DNA from: Gemmiger formicilis
GTDB lineage: Bacteria; Bacillota; Clostridia; Oscillospirales; Ruminococcaceae
Direction of reading: 5' to 3'
DNA: 34,137 nucleotides
Assembly: GCF_900167555.1 (NCBI RefSeq)
Contig: NZ_FUYF01000021.1
Location: 1 to 34,137 of the forward strand
Shown: positions 1 to 8,760 of the stretch, piece by piece
How the letters are laid out: each line of letters opens with the position of its first letter
How positions within the stretch are numbered: position 1 is the stretch's first letter
Program-made: the position numbers and the translations under genes
The notes under the pieces: generated by a model
What the model saw: only the letters and a program-made list of their open reading frames with translations
The model's database searches: none
Told to the model about the DNA's origin: nothing

Positions 1-3
1 GTT

Positions 4-141
4 TTAATCTAAGGGTTTACATTCAGTTACAGTTTTTAGATAAATTTCGGGGTTTCCGTTCAAAACAAGGTCTGCATATCCAATCGGGTCATTGTACCAC
101 ACCTTGGTTAAGGTTGCGGAGATGGCAGGGCTTGCGGGCAT
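4..141 (-). pseudogene. Possible C-terminal end of a minus-strand gene, unrecognised
   Basis: The minus strand reads from an ATG at 141 to a TAA at 4-6. Its later part (residues around WYNDPIGYADLVLNG) looks protein-like and has no stop. No ribosome binding site precedes the ATG, and the frame is closed by a TGA just upstream. It overlaps the plus-strand reading at 122-268, so both cannot be complete genes. One explanation is that this is the tail of a gene whose 5' part was removed by a recombination junction near 105-125. I do not recognise the family. Confidence 0.25.
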
Positions 142-268
142 TGTCGGCTTTCACGAATCCGAGGATGGCTATATTGTCAGTTTTCCGGATACAGAAAACA
201 CGCAGGCGCTTATTAACGACTACAAAGCGCGTCTGCGTGATCTGGAAAACAATATCTGGCAGCACTAA
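122..268 (+). CDS. Small unrecognised protein or gene remnant
   Basis: A 48-codon plus-strand frame starts at ATG 122 and ends at TAA 266-268. It encodes a hydrophilic peptide beginning MAGLAGIVGFHESEDGYIV, with an acidic, helix-prone C-terminus. The frame stays open upstream to a TAA at 41, so it could be the 3' end of a longer gene joined to other DNA. No good ribosome binding site is seen: a purine stretch touches the ATG. A strong plus-strand terminator follows at 284, which supports a real transcript end here. Function unknown. Confidence 0.35.
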   Translation: MAGLAGIVGFHESEDGYIVSFPDTENTQALINDYKARLRDLENNIWQH

Positions 269-283
269 ACTGCCACTGACTCT

Positions 284-311
284 AAGGCGGGCTTCGGCCT
301 GCCTTTTCTTT
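284..311 (+). terminator. Rho-independent terminator with UUCG loop
   Basis: A nine-pair stem (AAGGCGGGC with GCCTGCCTT, one G-T pair) closes a TTCG tetraloop and runs into TTTTCTTT on the plus strand. It ends the small plus-strand frame and lies 9 bp from the stop of the converging virB4 fragment. Confidence 0.8.
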
Positions 312-319
312 ATGCAAAA

Positions 320-1678
320 TCATTTCTCTGCAGTTGCCTCACCCGGTTTGGTCGTGATGAGCTTATACACCGCCGTATCCTTGGGTTCCAGATTGGAGAA
401 CGGTATCATGCTGTTGCCCATCTTGATGATGCCACGTCCCTCGCTGGCGTTGCGCAAAAATTCCAGCTGCGGCTTGGACAGCCCGTACAGGCGTTCCAAG
501 GCTTCCAGACTTTTCGATTGCCGCAGCATAATGACAAACTCGCTGTTGGAAAGCAGCGCATACGCCACGGGGTTATCCAGATAGTCCTGAATATCCTGCG
601 AGATGCCGGTGGCGTAGGCATTGTACTTACGGAATCTTTTCCAAGAGGAGTACAGGAAATTGGAACTCATAGGGTCCTTTAACAGCACATGAATCTCATC
701 AAAGTAGATCCATGTAGCTGCCGTGGCGTCCTTGCGGCGGTTAGTCATCACCTGCATATTGATGAACTCCAGCAGGGACATCATGGCAATCGGGCGGAGC
801 TGGTCGCCCAGACTTTGGATATTAAAGCAAATCAGGCGGTTGTTCATATCCACATTGGTGGTGTGGGAAAACGCCTGCAAGCTGCCGTTGGTGAATACAT
901 CCAGCATCAACGCCAGCTGCTTTGCGCGGCGCAGGTTGGATTTGTTCAAATCTCGATACAAATCACCGAGCGTCGGGCAGGGCGCTGTGTAGCCGGAGGC
1001 AATCAGCGGTTTGTAAATGTTTTTGAGGCTGGCAGCAATCAGGCTTCTGTCCTCTGGCAGAAGATGCCCATTCTCGCCGATCAGCTTGTCCAGCATCGAC
1101 AACACAAACTCGATTTTGGCAACATCGGGCGGCACATCGGTCTTGGGGTCGTAATGATAATCCAGCGGATTAAAGTGTGTCCGGCTGTCCACCGACACCT
1201 TGATTGCCTCGCCGCCCAGCGCCTTGACCAGCAGCTCGTATTCGTTTTCCGGGTCCACCAGAATGAACCGCGCGTTCGGCCAGCGCAAAAACTCCATTAT
1301 AATTTCCATCTTCACGCTCATGGATTTGCCGCTGCCGGAGGTGGCAATCACCATCGCATTGCCGTTGATGAGCTTGGTACGGTCGCCCACGATCAGGTTG
1401 CCGGTAATGGCGTTTCTGCCGTAGAAGATACCCTGCGGGGACTGCACCTCCTGCGCCACAAACGGCACCAGCGCCGTGACGCTGCGGGTCAGCATCATGT
1501 GGCTGCTTTCCACACGTCGCAGCCCATAGGGCATGGCGGTGTTAAAGCAGTTTTCCTGCTGAAAGCGCATCTCGGTAAAGCGACAGTTGAAATTGGCAGC
1601 TGCCGATTGTAGTGCATCGGTTTCCTGCCGCAATTCGTCCGGCGTGTCGGCAAAGAACGCCACACTCAAAAGCACCAT
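320..1678 (-). pseudogene. N-terminally truncated VirB4-type conjugation ATPase
   Basis: This 452-residue frame is the C-terminal half of a VirB4/TraE-type ATPase, which powers assembly of the type IV secretion channel at the membrane. It has Walker A ATSGSGKSMS (residues 112-121) and Walker B WIYFDEIH (323-330). It aligns from its first residues with about residue 330 of the full-length VirB4 encoded just upstream, for example PYGLRRVESS against PYGLRKIQAL. About 310 N-terminal residues are therefore missing. The frame is open a further 48 nt upstream to a TGA, and that stretch still reads like family sequence (LLCYKQVF), which indicates deletion rather than a natural short gene. No convincing ribosome binding site precedes ATG 1678. 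It is diverged from its neighbour, so it is not a recent duplicate. Whether the ATPase half is still expressed is unknown. Confidence 0.8.
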
Positions 1679-1700
1679 AAATACCTGTTTGTAGCACAGT

Positions 1701-1732
1701 AGAGGGTCGCTTCGGCGGTCCTCTATTTTTGC
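1701..1732 (+). terminator. UUCG hairpin with T-run between the two virB4 genes
   Basis: Read on the plus strand, a ten-pair stem including two G-U pairs closes a TTCG loop and is followed by ATTTTT, a terminator shape. In the minus-strand mRNA the two wobble pairs become A-C mismatches, so the hairpin is weaker in the sense of the surrounding operon. It overlaps residual coding sequence of the truncated virB4, so it may be incidental. Confidence 0.4.
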
Positions 1733-1743
1733 AAATCATTGAC

Positions 1744-4083
1744 TTACTCCTTCCTCACTTCATCCGGCTTGGTCGTCATCAAGCCGTAGAGCTTAGTATT
1801 TTTCGGGAAACTGTTAGTAAAAGGCACGATATTTTCCGCGCACCGAATCAGTCCGCAGCCTGCGGGGACGTTGGTGACGTAGCCCAGCTGGTTGTCGGAG
1901 ATGTTCAGCAGCTTCGCCAGTTCCGCGCGGTCGGTGGCGCTCTGGTTCAGCATCACGAGAAACTCCGAGTTAGCCAGCATCAGGCGGGCGGTGTCGGAGC
2001 GCAGCAGTTCGTCCACATTCTGCGTCAGCCCGGTCACAAGTCCGTTGTACTTGCGGATGCGTTTCCACAGCTTGTAGAAGAAATTGGCGCTGTACTCATA
2101 GCGGAACAAAATATAAAACTCATCGCAGAAAATCCACGTTCTGCGGCCTTTCTTCCAGTTCTGGATGACGCGGTTATAAATGGCATCCAGCGTCACCAGC
2201 ATACCCAGCGGCATAAGCTGCTCACCCAGTTCGCGGATGTCATAGGCAATGATCCGCGCCTGCGTGTCCACGTTTGTATGCCGGGCAAAGGTGTTCAGTG
2301 TACCGGTAATGAACAACTCGGACGACAGCGCCAGCCCCTGTGCTTCGGGTTCGGGCTGCATCTGGAGCAGACGGTAAAAGTCCTGCAGCGTGGGCGGCGT
2401 GCCTTTATAGCCGTTGCGAATGTAGGGCAGATACACCTGCTCGGTGCAGCGGCCGAGGATGGACTTTTCTTTCGCCGTCACCATGCCGTCACCGATGAGC
2501 TGCTCGAACAGCGACAGCACAAATTCACTTTTGCTGACGATGGGGTTGCGCTCGTCACCGTAGGCGGGATCCATGTCCAGCGCGTTGATGTGGGTGTCGG
2601 ATGTGGCCGAGATGCGGATGACTTCACCGCCAAGGGCTTCGGTCAAATAGCCGAACTCACTCTCCGGGTCGAGGATGAGAATGTCATCCTCGGTGGAGAG
2701 CGCGATCTGCACGATTTCTTCCTTGGCGCTCATGCTCTTGCCGGAACCCGAAACGCCCAAACGGAAGCTGTTGCCGTTGAGCAGCAAGCGGCGATCCGCC
2801 ACGATCATGTTCTTGCTGACGGCGTTCTGCCCATAATACAGACCGTTCGGCTGCATGATTTCCTGCGCGCGGAACGGAATCAGCACAGCGGTGCTTTCGG
2901 TGGTCAGCGTGCGCAGGGCTTGGATTTTGCGCAGACCATACGGCAGCACCGTGTCCAGCCCGTCTTTCTGCTGCCAGCGCAGCGTCGAAAGCTGGCACAG
3001 GTGCTTGCGCGCCGTGGAGTAGAGCGTTTCGGTGTCGCTGTCGAGCTGCTCTTTGCTGTCAGCCAGATGCACCAGTGTCACCAGCCCGAACATCATTCGT
3101 TGGTCGCGGGTGGTCAGGTCGTCCAGCATTTCTTTCGTTTCCTTGCGCTGCAGCTCCATGTCATACGGAATGGTCGCGGTAAAATTGTTGTTTGCGTTCT
3201 GACGGCGCTGCCAGTTGGCGACATTCGTTTCCACGCCCAGCAGCGTGCTTTGCAGCTGGCGGGCGGCTTCGTCTGTCGGCACCGGCAGGATGTCGATGGA
3301 CAGCATCAGATCGCGGTCAAGGTCGCAGAGTTCCGACACAAAACTGTCCTTGATGTAGCTGGCATAGTCCTGCAAATACAGCACCCTGCCATACCGTGCG
3401 TCCAGTTTGAAATGATCGGCGGCAAATTCCATGCTGTCGGGGCAGAACCAATCCTTGAAATGCTGCCCGCGCTTGGCGTGTTCGTGGATGTTGAACTCTG
3501 CCGCAGCCTGTTCTCCGGCCTTGAAAAAATCGCGGAAAATGTGCAGGCGCTCGGTCAGCGTCAACTCCTGCGCCACCGAGGAAAGCTGCGCAAGGTGCGT
3601 CACCAGATCCGTGCCGACACGGGCAAAGTAGCTGCGGGCTTCGTCCGCGTTGCGCTTTACCACGCTTACGGTCAGATAACGCTCCCGCACAATGCTGTTG
3701 CTGGTACCGGTGACCTGTGCGGTCAGCATCTGGTTGAATTCGTGGCGGTATTCGTCCAAGCCGTCATCCCTGTCGGGCAGCAGGACGCTGCGCTCGAACT
3801 CGGCCTTATTGATGCGGCGGTTATAAATCGTGATTTTCGCAGATGCGCCGGAGTCGAGAGCATTCAGCAGTTCCGAGTAATCAAGGAACATACTGGTTTT
3901 GTCCTCTTTGCTGGCGATGGCGTAGTTGATGTCGGTAAACGACCATGTTTTGGAATACTGGTTGCCGACTTGGAAAATCCCATCCGCAAAGATGCGGCGG
4001 ATGGGAATGGCATCCTGTACGCTGCGCGGAATACGAAACTTCTCGCGTTCCATCTTCTGCGCTTTCGACAGGGTTTTAATCAA
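1744..4083 (-). CDS. virB4: VirB4-type conjugation ATPase, full length
   Basis: This 779-aa protein is the main ATPase of the type IV secretion system and works at the cytoplasmic face of the mating channel. It has the family's N-terminal domain, then Walker A GVSGSGKSMS (443-452) and Walker B WIFCDE (650-655). It also has the conserved KRIRKYNG and LANSEFLVMLNQ segments of the C-terminal RecA-like fold. The length is normal for Firmicutes VirB4/TraE. I place the start at TTG 4083, which overlaps the TGA of prgI and has GAGG seven bases upstream; the next ATG (residue 11) has no binding site. It is translationally coupled to prgI and followed by a truncated second virB4. Confidence 0.93.
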   Translation of the reverse strand: MIKTLSKAQKMEREKFRIPRSVQDAIPIRRIFADGIFQVGNQYSKTWSFTDINYAIASKEDKTSMFLDYSELLNALDSGASAKITIYNRRINKAEFERSVLLPDRDDGLDEYRHEFNQMLTAQVTGTSNSIVRERYLTVSVVKRNADEARSYFARVGTDLVTHLAQLSSVAQELTLTERLHIFRDFFKAGEQAAAEFNIHEHAKRGQHFKDWFCPDSMEFAADHFKLDARYGRVLYLQDYASYIKDSFVSELCDLDRDLMLSIDILPVPTDEAARQLQSTLLGVETNVANWQRRQNANNNFTATIPYDMELQRKETKEMLDDLTTRDQRMMFGLVTLVHLADSKEQLDSDTETLYSTARKHLCQLSTLRWQQKDGLDTVLPYGLRKIQALRTLTTESTAVLIPFRAQEIMQPNGLYYGQNAVSKNMIVADRRLLLNGNSFRLGVSGSGKSMSAKEEIVQIALSTEDDILILDPESEFGYLTEALGGEVIRISATSDTHINALDMDPAYGDERNPIVSKSEFVLSLFEQLIGDGMVTAKEKSILGRCTEQVYLPYIRNGYKGTPPTLQDFYRLLQMQPEPEAQGLALSSELFITGTLNTFARHTNVDTQARIIAYDIRELGEQLMPLGMLVTLDAIYNRVIQNWKKGRRTWIFCDEFYILFRYEYSANFFYKLWKRIRKYNGLVTGLTQNVDELLRSDTARLMLANSEFLVMLNQSATDRAELAKLLNISDNQLGYVTNVPAGCGLIRCAENIVPFTNSFPKNTKLYGLMTTKPDEVRKE

Positions 4084-4478
4084 GCGGTTTCCTCGCTGTC
4101 ATGGGTGTTTTTCTTCATAGGCAAACCTCTCTTTCGCTTTAAGCCCGCACGGATGGCGGGCTGCATGGCTTCGTAGTAGTAACTGTCGGACTTGAACACA
4201 AGGCGTTTCGGGCAGAGAATTTCAGACTTGAACCACGCCCACAGCACCTGTTCGGCGGTCATACCGTGGTAGGTGAAAAAACCACAGGCGGCAAACGGCG
4301 CAGCGCCCAAGATGCACATCCAGCCGATTTCTTCGGTGCCGACATACGGCTGCAAGGCAAAATAGATGCCGACAGCCACCGCCACGGCCAGCACCGAGCA
4401 GATGAACTGCCGCGTGTTCAGCCCAAAAAAGATATTTTCATGGTAGTCTCGGACTTCTTTCGGTATTTTGATTTCCAT
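4080..4478 (-). CDS. prgI: PrgI-family conjugation membrane protein
   Basis: This 132-aa protein begins MEIKIPKEVRDYHENIFFGL, the hallmark opening of PrgI-family proteins. They are small inner-membrane components equivalent to VirB3 and lie directly before VirB4. Two hydrophobic segments are visible, roughly residues 25-45 and 50-72, followed by a basic, then acidic tail. AGGGGG precedes the ATG. Its stop overlaps the TTG start of virB4, matching the fixed VirB3-VirB4 order in Gram-positive systems. Confidence 0.88.
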   Translation of the reverse strand: MEIKIPKEVRDYHENIFFGLNTRQFICSVLAVAVAVGIYFALQPYVGTEEIGWMCILGAAPFAACGFFTYHGMTAEQVLWAWFKSEILCPKRLVFKSDSYYYEAMQPAIRAGLKRKRGLPMKKNTHDSEETA

Positions 4479-4489
4479 AGATTGCCCCC

Positions 4490-5326
4490 TTATAATCCCA
4501 TAATTTCTTTCACGATGCGGTCACAGCCCTTAATGGCTCCCACCAACACCAGTAGGTTGAACGCCAACTCTCCAACGTAAGTCCACACAGCAGTGACAAC
4601 GGATGCACCGGTATCCACGGCGGGCGGGCTGGACGAAATGGCGGAAAAGATGATGCAGGACAAGGCAATCACCACGCCCTGCAGACACACGCCCGCATAG
4701 CTGCGGATGAAGTTTTTCCCCACGCTGCTGGTGGGTTCACCTGCAAATGTAGACAGCGGGATTGGCGCAATTGCGGCGTACATCCACAGGCTGAACATTC
4801 TGCCATAGACGGTCAGGATCATGGTAAAGGATAAAACCGTAATCAGCAGCCCGCCGATCAGCGTAACTGCCCACAGCGGGATGCTATCCCAGAAACCCAC
4901 GTTGTTGATGGCGTCGATCAACTCCTGTGGTAGTGTCACACTGCTCATGCCGGAGCTGCCCGATTGGGTAATAATCGTAGACACCATGCCCTGCACAATC
5001 GAGAAAACCGCCAGCATCAATTCCAGCCCATAGGTCACCGCGCCTTTCGCCAGTGCAAAACGGATAAACAGTTTAAGCGCGTGTTCCGGCTTTTTCACTT
5101 CCACAAAGCTGCCGCAGGTTTTCATAACGCCTACGGCAAAAAACAGCACGAGCAGCCCATAGCCGATTGCCTGCAAGGCACTGTGGATGCCGGTCATCAC
5201 GCCCCAGACCTGCCCGCCCTTGAATGCCTGCGGGCTTTCGGTCAGCAGCGACCAGATTTCCGCCAGTTTGTCGTTCCATGTGGAGAGCGCGGCATTTAAG
5301 TTACTGACGATCCATGACTCACCCAC
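4490..5326 (-). CDS. VirB6/TrbL-like polytopic conjugation protein
   Basis: This 278-aa membrane protein has five or six hydrophobic segments (about 55-75, 95-120, 150-175, 180-200, 215-240, 255-270). It sits between the Maff2-like protein and PrgI, where Tn1549-type elements carry their VirB6/TrbL homologue, the channel component of the inner membrane. The start is GTG 5326: the frame is closed just upstream by TGA, and a purine-rich site (AAAGGCGG) lies at suitable distance. Assignment rests on topology, length and position as well as on motifs such as the IAPIPLSTFAGEPTSS region after the third membrane segments. Confidence 0.8.
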   Translation of the reverse strand: MGESWIVSNLNAALSTWNDKLAEIWSLLTESPQAFKGGQVWGVMTGIHSALQAIGYGLLVLFFAVGVMKTCGSFVEVKKPEHALKLFIRFALAKGAVTYGLELMLAVFSIVQGMVSTIITQSGSSGMSSVTLPQELIDAINNVGFWDSIPLWAVTLIGGLLITVLSFTMILTVYGRMFSLWMYAAIAPIPLSTFAGEPTSSVGKNFIRSYAGVCLQGVVIALSCIIFSAISSSPPAVDTGASVVTAVWTYVGELAFNLLVLVGAIKGCDRIVKEIMGL

Positions 5327-5359
5327 AGGGCATCACCGCCTTTCCTCTTGGAGCAATCC

Positions 5360-5680
5360 TCACGCGGTAATGAGGTCGAGAATTTCCTTGGCGAAGGTAA
5401 TCACCAGACCACCCGCCAGCGTCAAAAAGCCTTGGCTGCGCTGGCTGGGGTCGTGGCTCTGCAGGGATAGACCGACCTGCACAATTCCCCACCCCAGCAG
5501 GATAAGACCTACGGCGCGGATCAGCGAAAAGATGAACGTGGAGAGGTTCTCGACCACGACCAGCGGGTCATCTGCGGCGAACGCGGGCAGGGCAAAAACG
5601 ATGCCGCACACCATGACGGCGTACAGCGCAAACAAATTGAGAGAAATTTTCACGGATTTTTTGTTATGATTCAGCTTCAT
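5360..5680 (-). CDS. Maff2-like/VirB2-type small membrane protein
   Basis: This 106-aa protein has an N-terminal signal-type helix ending near AFAADD, then two hydrophobic helices (about 45-68 and 82-104) separated by a polar loop (QSHDPSQRSQG). That is the layout of the Maff2/TrbC-like proteins of Firmicutes conjugative elements, candidates for the pilin or channel subunit equivalent to VirB2. Its ATG overlaps the TGA of virD4 (ATGA), so it should be translated together with an intact virD4. With virD4 interrupted, that coupling starts from the 3' fragment only. Confidence 0.75.
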   Translation of the reverse strand: MKLNHNKKSVKISLNLFALYAVMVCGIVFALPAFAADDPLVVVENLSTFIFSLIRAVGLILLGWGIVQVGLSLQSHDPSQRSQGFLTLAGGLVITFAKEILDLITA

Positions 5681-6543
5681 GTAGACCTCCGAATTCTTTG
5701 TATGGTTGGCTTCATTTCTGCAGGTTCGGCGGGCAGAAAATCGTCCATATCCAGCAGTTCGTAATTTTCGGGTGCGCCGGGCAGATCGTCCAGCGCGTTG
5801 TCGGCGGTGGTGTAGTCGTAGGGGGCTGCGCCGCCGTCCTCGGTGCAGCGAATGTTCGGGTGCTTCAGCAGATTATATTTCAGGTCAATCACGGGGCGTT
5901 CCCCACGGATAAACAAGATGCATTTACTGTTGTCCAGCAACCGCACTTCGTCCGGGGTCATAAGGTCGCGCCCGGATTGCTGGTGGTTGATGCTGTAACT
6001 GCCGCTGCGCCCTTTGCTTTGGTTATAGCTTGTCGTGGAAATCGTTCCTTTCCCCAGCAGTTCCGAGACGTATTTGTGGGTTTCCTTTTCGGTGCCTCCA
6101 AGGTAGAGAAACTCATCGCACAGACCGACCAGTGATTCCCAATCATCCTTGTACATAGCCTTTAACTGTGCCATGTTCTGCACGATGATGGAGCAGAAAA
6201 TAGCGCGGGAACGCATGGTGGCCAGCGCCGACAGGAATGTATCTTTCGGCAAGGAAATGTTCGCGTACTCGTCCATCAGGCAATGCACCGGAACAGGCAA
6301 GCGTCCTTTGTGTACGCGGTCGGCTTGACGGTACAGCGTCTGGATTAGCTGGGTATAAATCATACCGACCAGATAGTTGAGGGATTTGTCCGAATCCGGG
6401 ATGCAGCAGAACAGCGCAATTTTGCGCTCGCCCAATTCCTGCAAATGCAGTTCGTCCGTCATAGTCAGCTTGGCGATGGACGGCAGATTGAACGCGGCAA
6501 GGCGCACACCTACACTTACCAAAATCGATTTCGCCGTTTTGCC
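5677..6543 (-). pseudogene. virD4: virD4 coupling protein, 3' part of interrupted gene
   Basis: These 288 codons are the C-terminal half of the VirD4/TraG coupling ATPase, which delivers the relaxase-DNA complex to the secretion channel. They start inside the conserved GKTAKSILVSVGVRLAAFNL segment. They also hold the Walker B region (VHCLMDEYANI), the MRSRAIFCSIIVQNMAQLKAMY block, and KCILFIRGERPV. The upstream edge is the insertion point of the mobile element at 6544-14796. Joining to the 5' part at 14797-15720 gives one uninterrupted frame of 596 residues, typical for the family. On its own this fragment has no start at its conserved beginning; an internal codon (for example at 6522) might give a non-functional product. 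Confidence 0.92.
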
Positions 6544-6549
6544 AGAGAC

Positions 6550-6568
6550 AAAAAGTCAAGGACTTTTT
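6550..6568. repeat. Inverted repeat at the TnpW end of the mobile element
   Basis: AAAAAGTC and GACTTTTT are separated by three bases, six bases inside the end of the element. It may be a recombinase binding site and may also act as a weak terminator after tnpW. The other end has AGACTTC/GAAGTCT. Confidence 0.6.
6554..6559 (-). promoter_or_regulatory. -35 half of a promoter formed in the circular element
   Basis: The minus strand reads TTGACT ten bases inside this end. In a circle joined at GG it lies exactly 17 bp before TATGCT at the other end (14784-14789), pointing into the serine recombinase gene. A promoter at the joint is known for Tn4451/Tn4453. In the integrated state this box points out into the 3' part of virD4. 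Confidence 0.65.
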
Positions 6569-6587
6569 CATCAAATTCAAAAAGAAG

Positions 6588-6746
6588 TCACATTTTGCGG
6601 ACTTCCTCACGGAGCATACGCTTGATTTTGTCCTCCATCGTCTCTTTTGCGGTCTCGCTGAAATGGACACGGACGATATAGGTGGTCTTGCCGATCTGCT
6701 TTCTGACAGTCGGGCAAGTGGCGGTGTTGGTTGCGGTATTGTTCAT
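6588..6746 (-). CDS. tnpW: TnpW-type transposon protein
   Basis: This 52-aa protein begins MNNTATNTATCPTVRKQIG and continues with KTTYIVRVHFSETAKETMEDK. It matches the small TnpW proteins carried by Tn4451-like elements. AGGAGG lies upstream of ATG 6746. It is the last gene before the element's end and follows a terminator behind the primase-helicase gene. The role is not established. The basic, beta-strand-then-helix pattern could suit a DNA-binding accessory factor, which is inference. Confidence 0.75.
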   Translation of the reverse strand: MNNTATNTATCPTVRKQIGKTTYIVRVHFSETAKETMEDKIKRMLREEVRKM

Positions 6747-6764
6747 TCAAAATCCTCCTGTAAA

Positions 6765-6797
6765 TGAAAAATGCCCGGTGACTGTTCATCATCGGGC
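6765..6797 (-). terminator. Terminator after the primase-helicase gene
   Basis: On the minus strand GCCCG pairs with CGGGC, extended by a few pairs after one mismatch, and is followed by ATTTTTC. It lies between the primase-helicase stop and tnpW. Confidence 0.6.
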
Positions 6798-6888
6798 GGT
6801 GTCGGTATGAGGGAACAAGGCAAGGCGGCAACATTAAGGTATCTATAAAAACCTTGCCGTCTTTGCCACGCTTGCCGTGTTCCTGTTG

Positions 6889-8760
6889 TCAGTCTCGGAG
6901 ATAGCAGACCCATGCTGTGCCGTCTTTCTCGGTCACAAGTCTGTCCCCGATACGGCTCTTTGCCGTTCTCATGGTGCGTGAGGAAATCCCACGCTCATTG
7001 ACCGTCTTTTCCAGCTCTGCACTTGGCATACGCTTTCCATCTGCCAGCAGTTCCAGAATGAGCATTTGCGCCTGTGCGGTCTTGCTCTCGGTCTTGGCGG
7101 TGTCTGTCCCGGCAAGAAGCTCGTCAGCGGTAATGTCATAAGCTCCTATCCATTCAAAGCCTTTCTCGTCTCCCAGAGAAAAGGCAAGGGACTGTCCGGG
7201 CGGCGCAAGGGAGCTTTTCTCATGGATCAGCACCCTCGTTGTGGGGCTGTCCTTCAGCTTGCCGATAAAAAGCAGACTGCGGACTGCCGCCGTAATGTCG
7301 ATAGACCCCAATCCCCGGTAGGTGCTTTGCGTTCCTGCGGCTTTGTTCAGGTGTCCGATCAGCACGATAGCGCACCCGGTAGCCTGTGCAATGTCTCCCA
7401 GACTGCGGAATATCGGGCGCACCTCGTTTGCTCTGTTCATGTCCACATCTGCGCCCAGAAACGCCTGTACCGGGTCAATGATAACAAGCCTTGCGTTGTT
7501 TTCCCTGATTGCCCTTGCTATGCGCTCATCGGCAAGGGTCAGCGGTGTGTCCCTATCGTCAATGACAAGCACTCTTTCAAGGTCTGCTTCCGCTTCCATC
7601 AGTCGGGGCTTGACGGTATCGCCCAGACCGTCCTCTGCGGTCTGGTAGATGATGTTGAAAGGCTCAAGGGTCTCCATACCGGGTAAAGGCTTTCGGTTGG
7701 TGCAAGCCGCCGCAAGACGCATGGCAAAGTAGGTCTTGCCCTCGCCGGGGTTGCCCTGTATGATGGTCAGCTTTCCAAAGGGGATATACGGAAACCATAG
7801 CCAATCCACGCTCGTCAGCTCCACATCTGCCATGCGGAGCATGGGGACAGGCTGGGCGGTGGGCAGCTCTCGCAGCGTGATTGTCTCGGCTATGAATTTG
7901 CGGCTGGGAATGTCCCCTTGCTGACGGAGAACATCGTTCCAGTCTTTCCTTGCCGGGACAAGGCGAATGACGGCAATCTCGCCGGGAATGGACTGTGCCA
8001 GTCGGGTACAGGCTTCGCTTCCTGCGGTGTCGCTGTCAAGGCAGAGGAACACTTTTCGGGTGTCCTTGCGTTCAGAAAGGAAACGGTCAAGTGCTTTGCC
8101 AGAAACGCCGCCCAGGGCAAGATAGCTCCTTGTCTGCCAGTCTTGCGGATATAGGCAGATAAAGGATAAAAGGTCTATCGGTGCTTCAAAGACAAAGAGC
8201 TGGTTGCCGTTTCCCTCATAGCGGAACGGATAGGATTTGTCAGACCCGGCAATGTCCTGTCTGAATGGGTCTGCCGTTCCTCGCACATGGGCGTATCTCG
8301 GCGTACCGCTTCGGTCTCTGCCGACAAACACAACATTGTGCCGCTTTGCGTCCTCGTAAATATCCCCGGAAAGAAGAAAAGTCTCAACAAGCGTTTTGTT
8401 GAGACCTCGGCTTTCTGTGAGATATTGGATTGCTCTGTCGGCTGTTCTGTTGTGCAAGGGCAAGTGAAACGCTGTGGGCGGTGCTGTGCTGGCTTCGCTC
8501 TGCCCCTCGCCGCTTTCGCCGGTCAGGAGCTGGACGGCTTCGGGAAAGGACTTTCCGTAAAACTCCATGACAAAATCAATGGGATAACCGCCCTTGCTCT
8601 GGCTGTGGCGAAACCACTTGTTTCCCCGGACGGTCAGGCTGTCATGTTCTTTCCAGCGGTATTCCCGTCCGCTTTTGATAAGTGTCTCTCCCTGTGTGCG
8701 GAGAAAATCTTCCAGACTGACGGCGTTTGCCCGGTCAATCTGTGCTTGGGTGTACTGCAT
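6889..8760 (-). CDS. Primase-helicase fusion (DUF3854/TOPRIM plus RepA-like ATPase)
   Basis: This 623-aa protein probably replicates the excised or transferred element. The N-terminal 90 residues resemble a CHC2-like DNA-binding module (QIDRANAVSLEDFL, WFRHSQSKGG). A TOPRIM domain follows, with Glu192 in VFEAPIDLLSF and an acidic pair in LCLDSDTAG (240-247). The second half is a RepA/KaiC-type ATPase with Walker A GNPGEGKT (336-343) and Walker B LVIIDP. The C-terminal 60 residues look like a winged helix. The start is ATG 8760, with GGAGG seven bases upstream. A longer in-frame start at 8802 would overlap the preceding gene and lacks a site. Confidence 0.85.
   Translation of the reverse strand: MQYTQAQIDRANAVSLEDFLRTQGETLIKSGREYRWKEHDSLTVRGNKWFRHSQSKGGYPIDFVMEFYGKSFPEAVQLLTGESGEGQSEASTAPPTAFHLPLHNRTADRAIQYLTESRGLNKTLVETFLLSGDIYEDAKRHNVVFVGRDRSGTPRYAHVRGTADPFRQDIAGSDKSYPFRYEGNGNQLFVFEAPIDLLSFICLYPQDWQTRSYLALGGVSGKALDRFLSERKDTRKVFLCLDSDTAGSEACTRLAQSIPGEIAVIRLVPARKDWNDVLRQQGDIPSRKFIAETITLRELPTAQPVPMLRMADVELTSVDWLWFPYIPFGKLTIIQGNPGEGKTYFAMRLAAACTNRKPLPGMETLEPFNIIYQTAEDGLGDTVKPRLMEAEADLERVLVIDDRDTPLTLADERIARAIRENNARLVIIDPVQAFLGADVDMNRANEVRPIFRSLGDIAQATGCAIVLIGHLNKAAGTQSTYRGLGSIDITAAVRSLLFIGKLKDSPTTRVLIHEKSSLAPPGQSLAFSLGDEKGFEWIGAYDITADELLAGTDTAKTESKTAQAQMLILELLADGKRMPSAELEKTVNERGISSRTMRTAKSRIGDRLVTEKDGTAWVCYLRD

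Noticed and set aside
1729-4176. An 815-codon open frame on the plus strand
   Set aside because: It is the mirror of the well-supported virB4 gene, in GC-rich coding DNA, with no motifs and no start signals.
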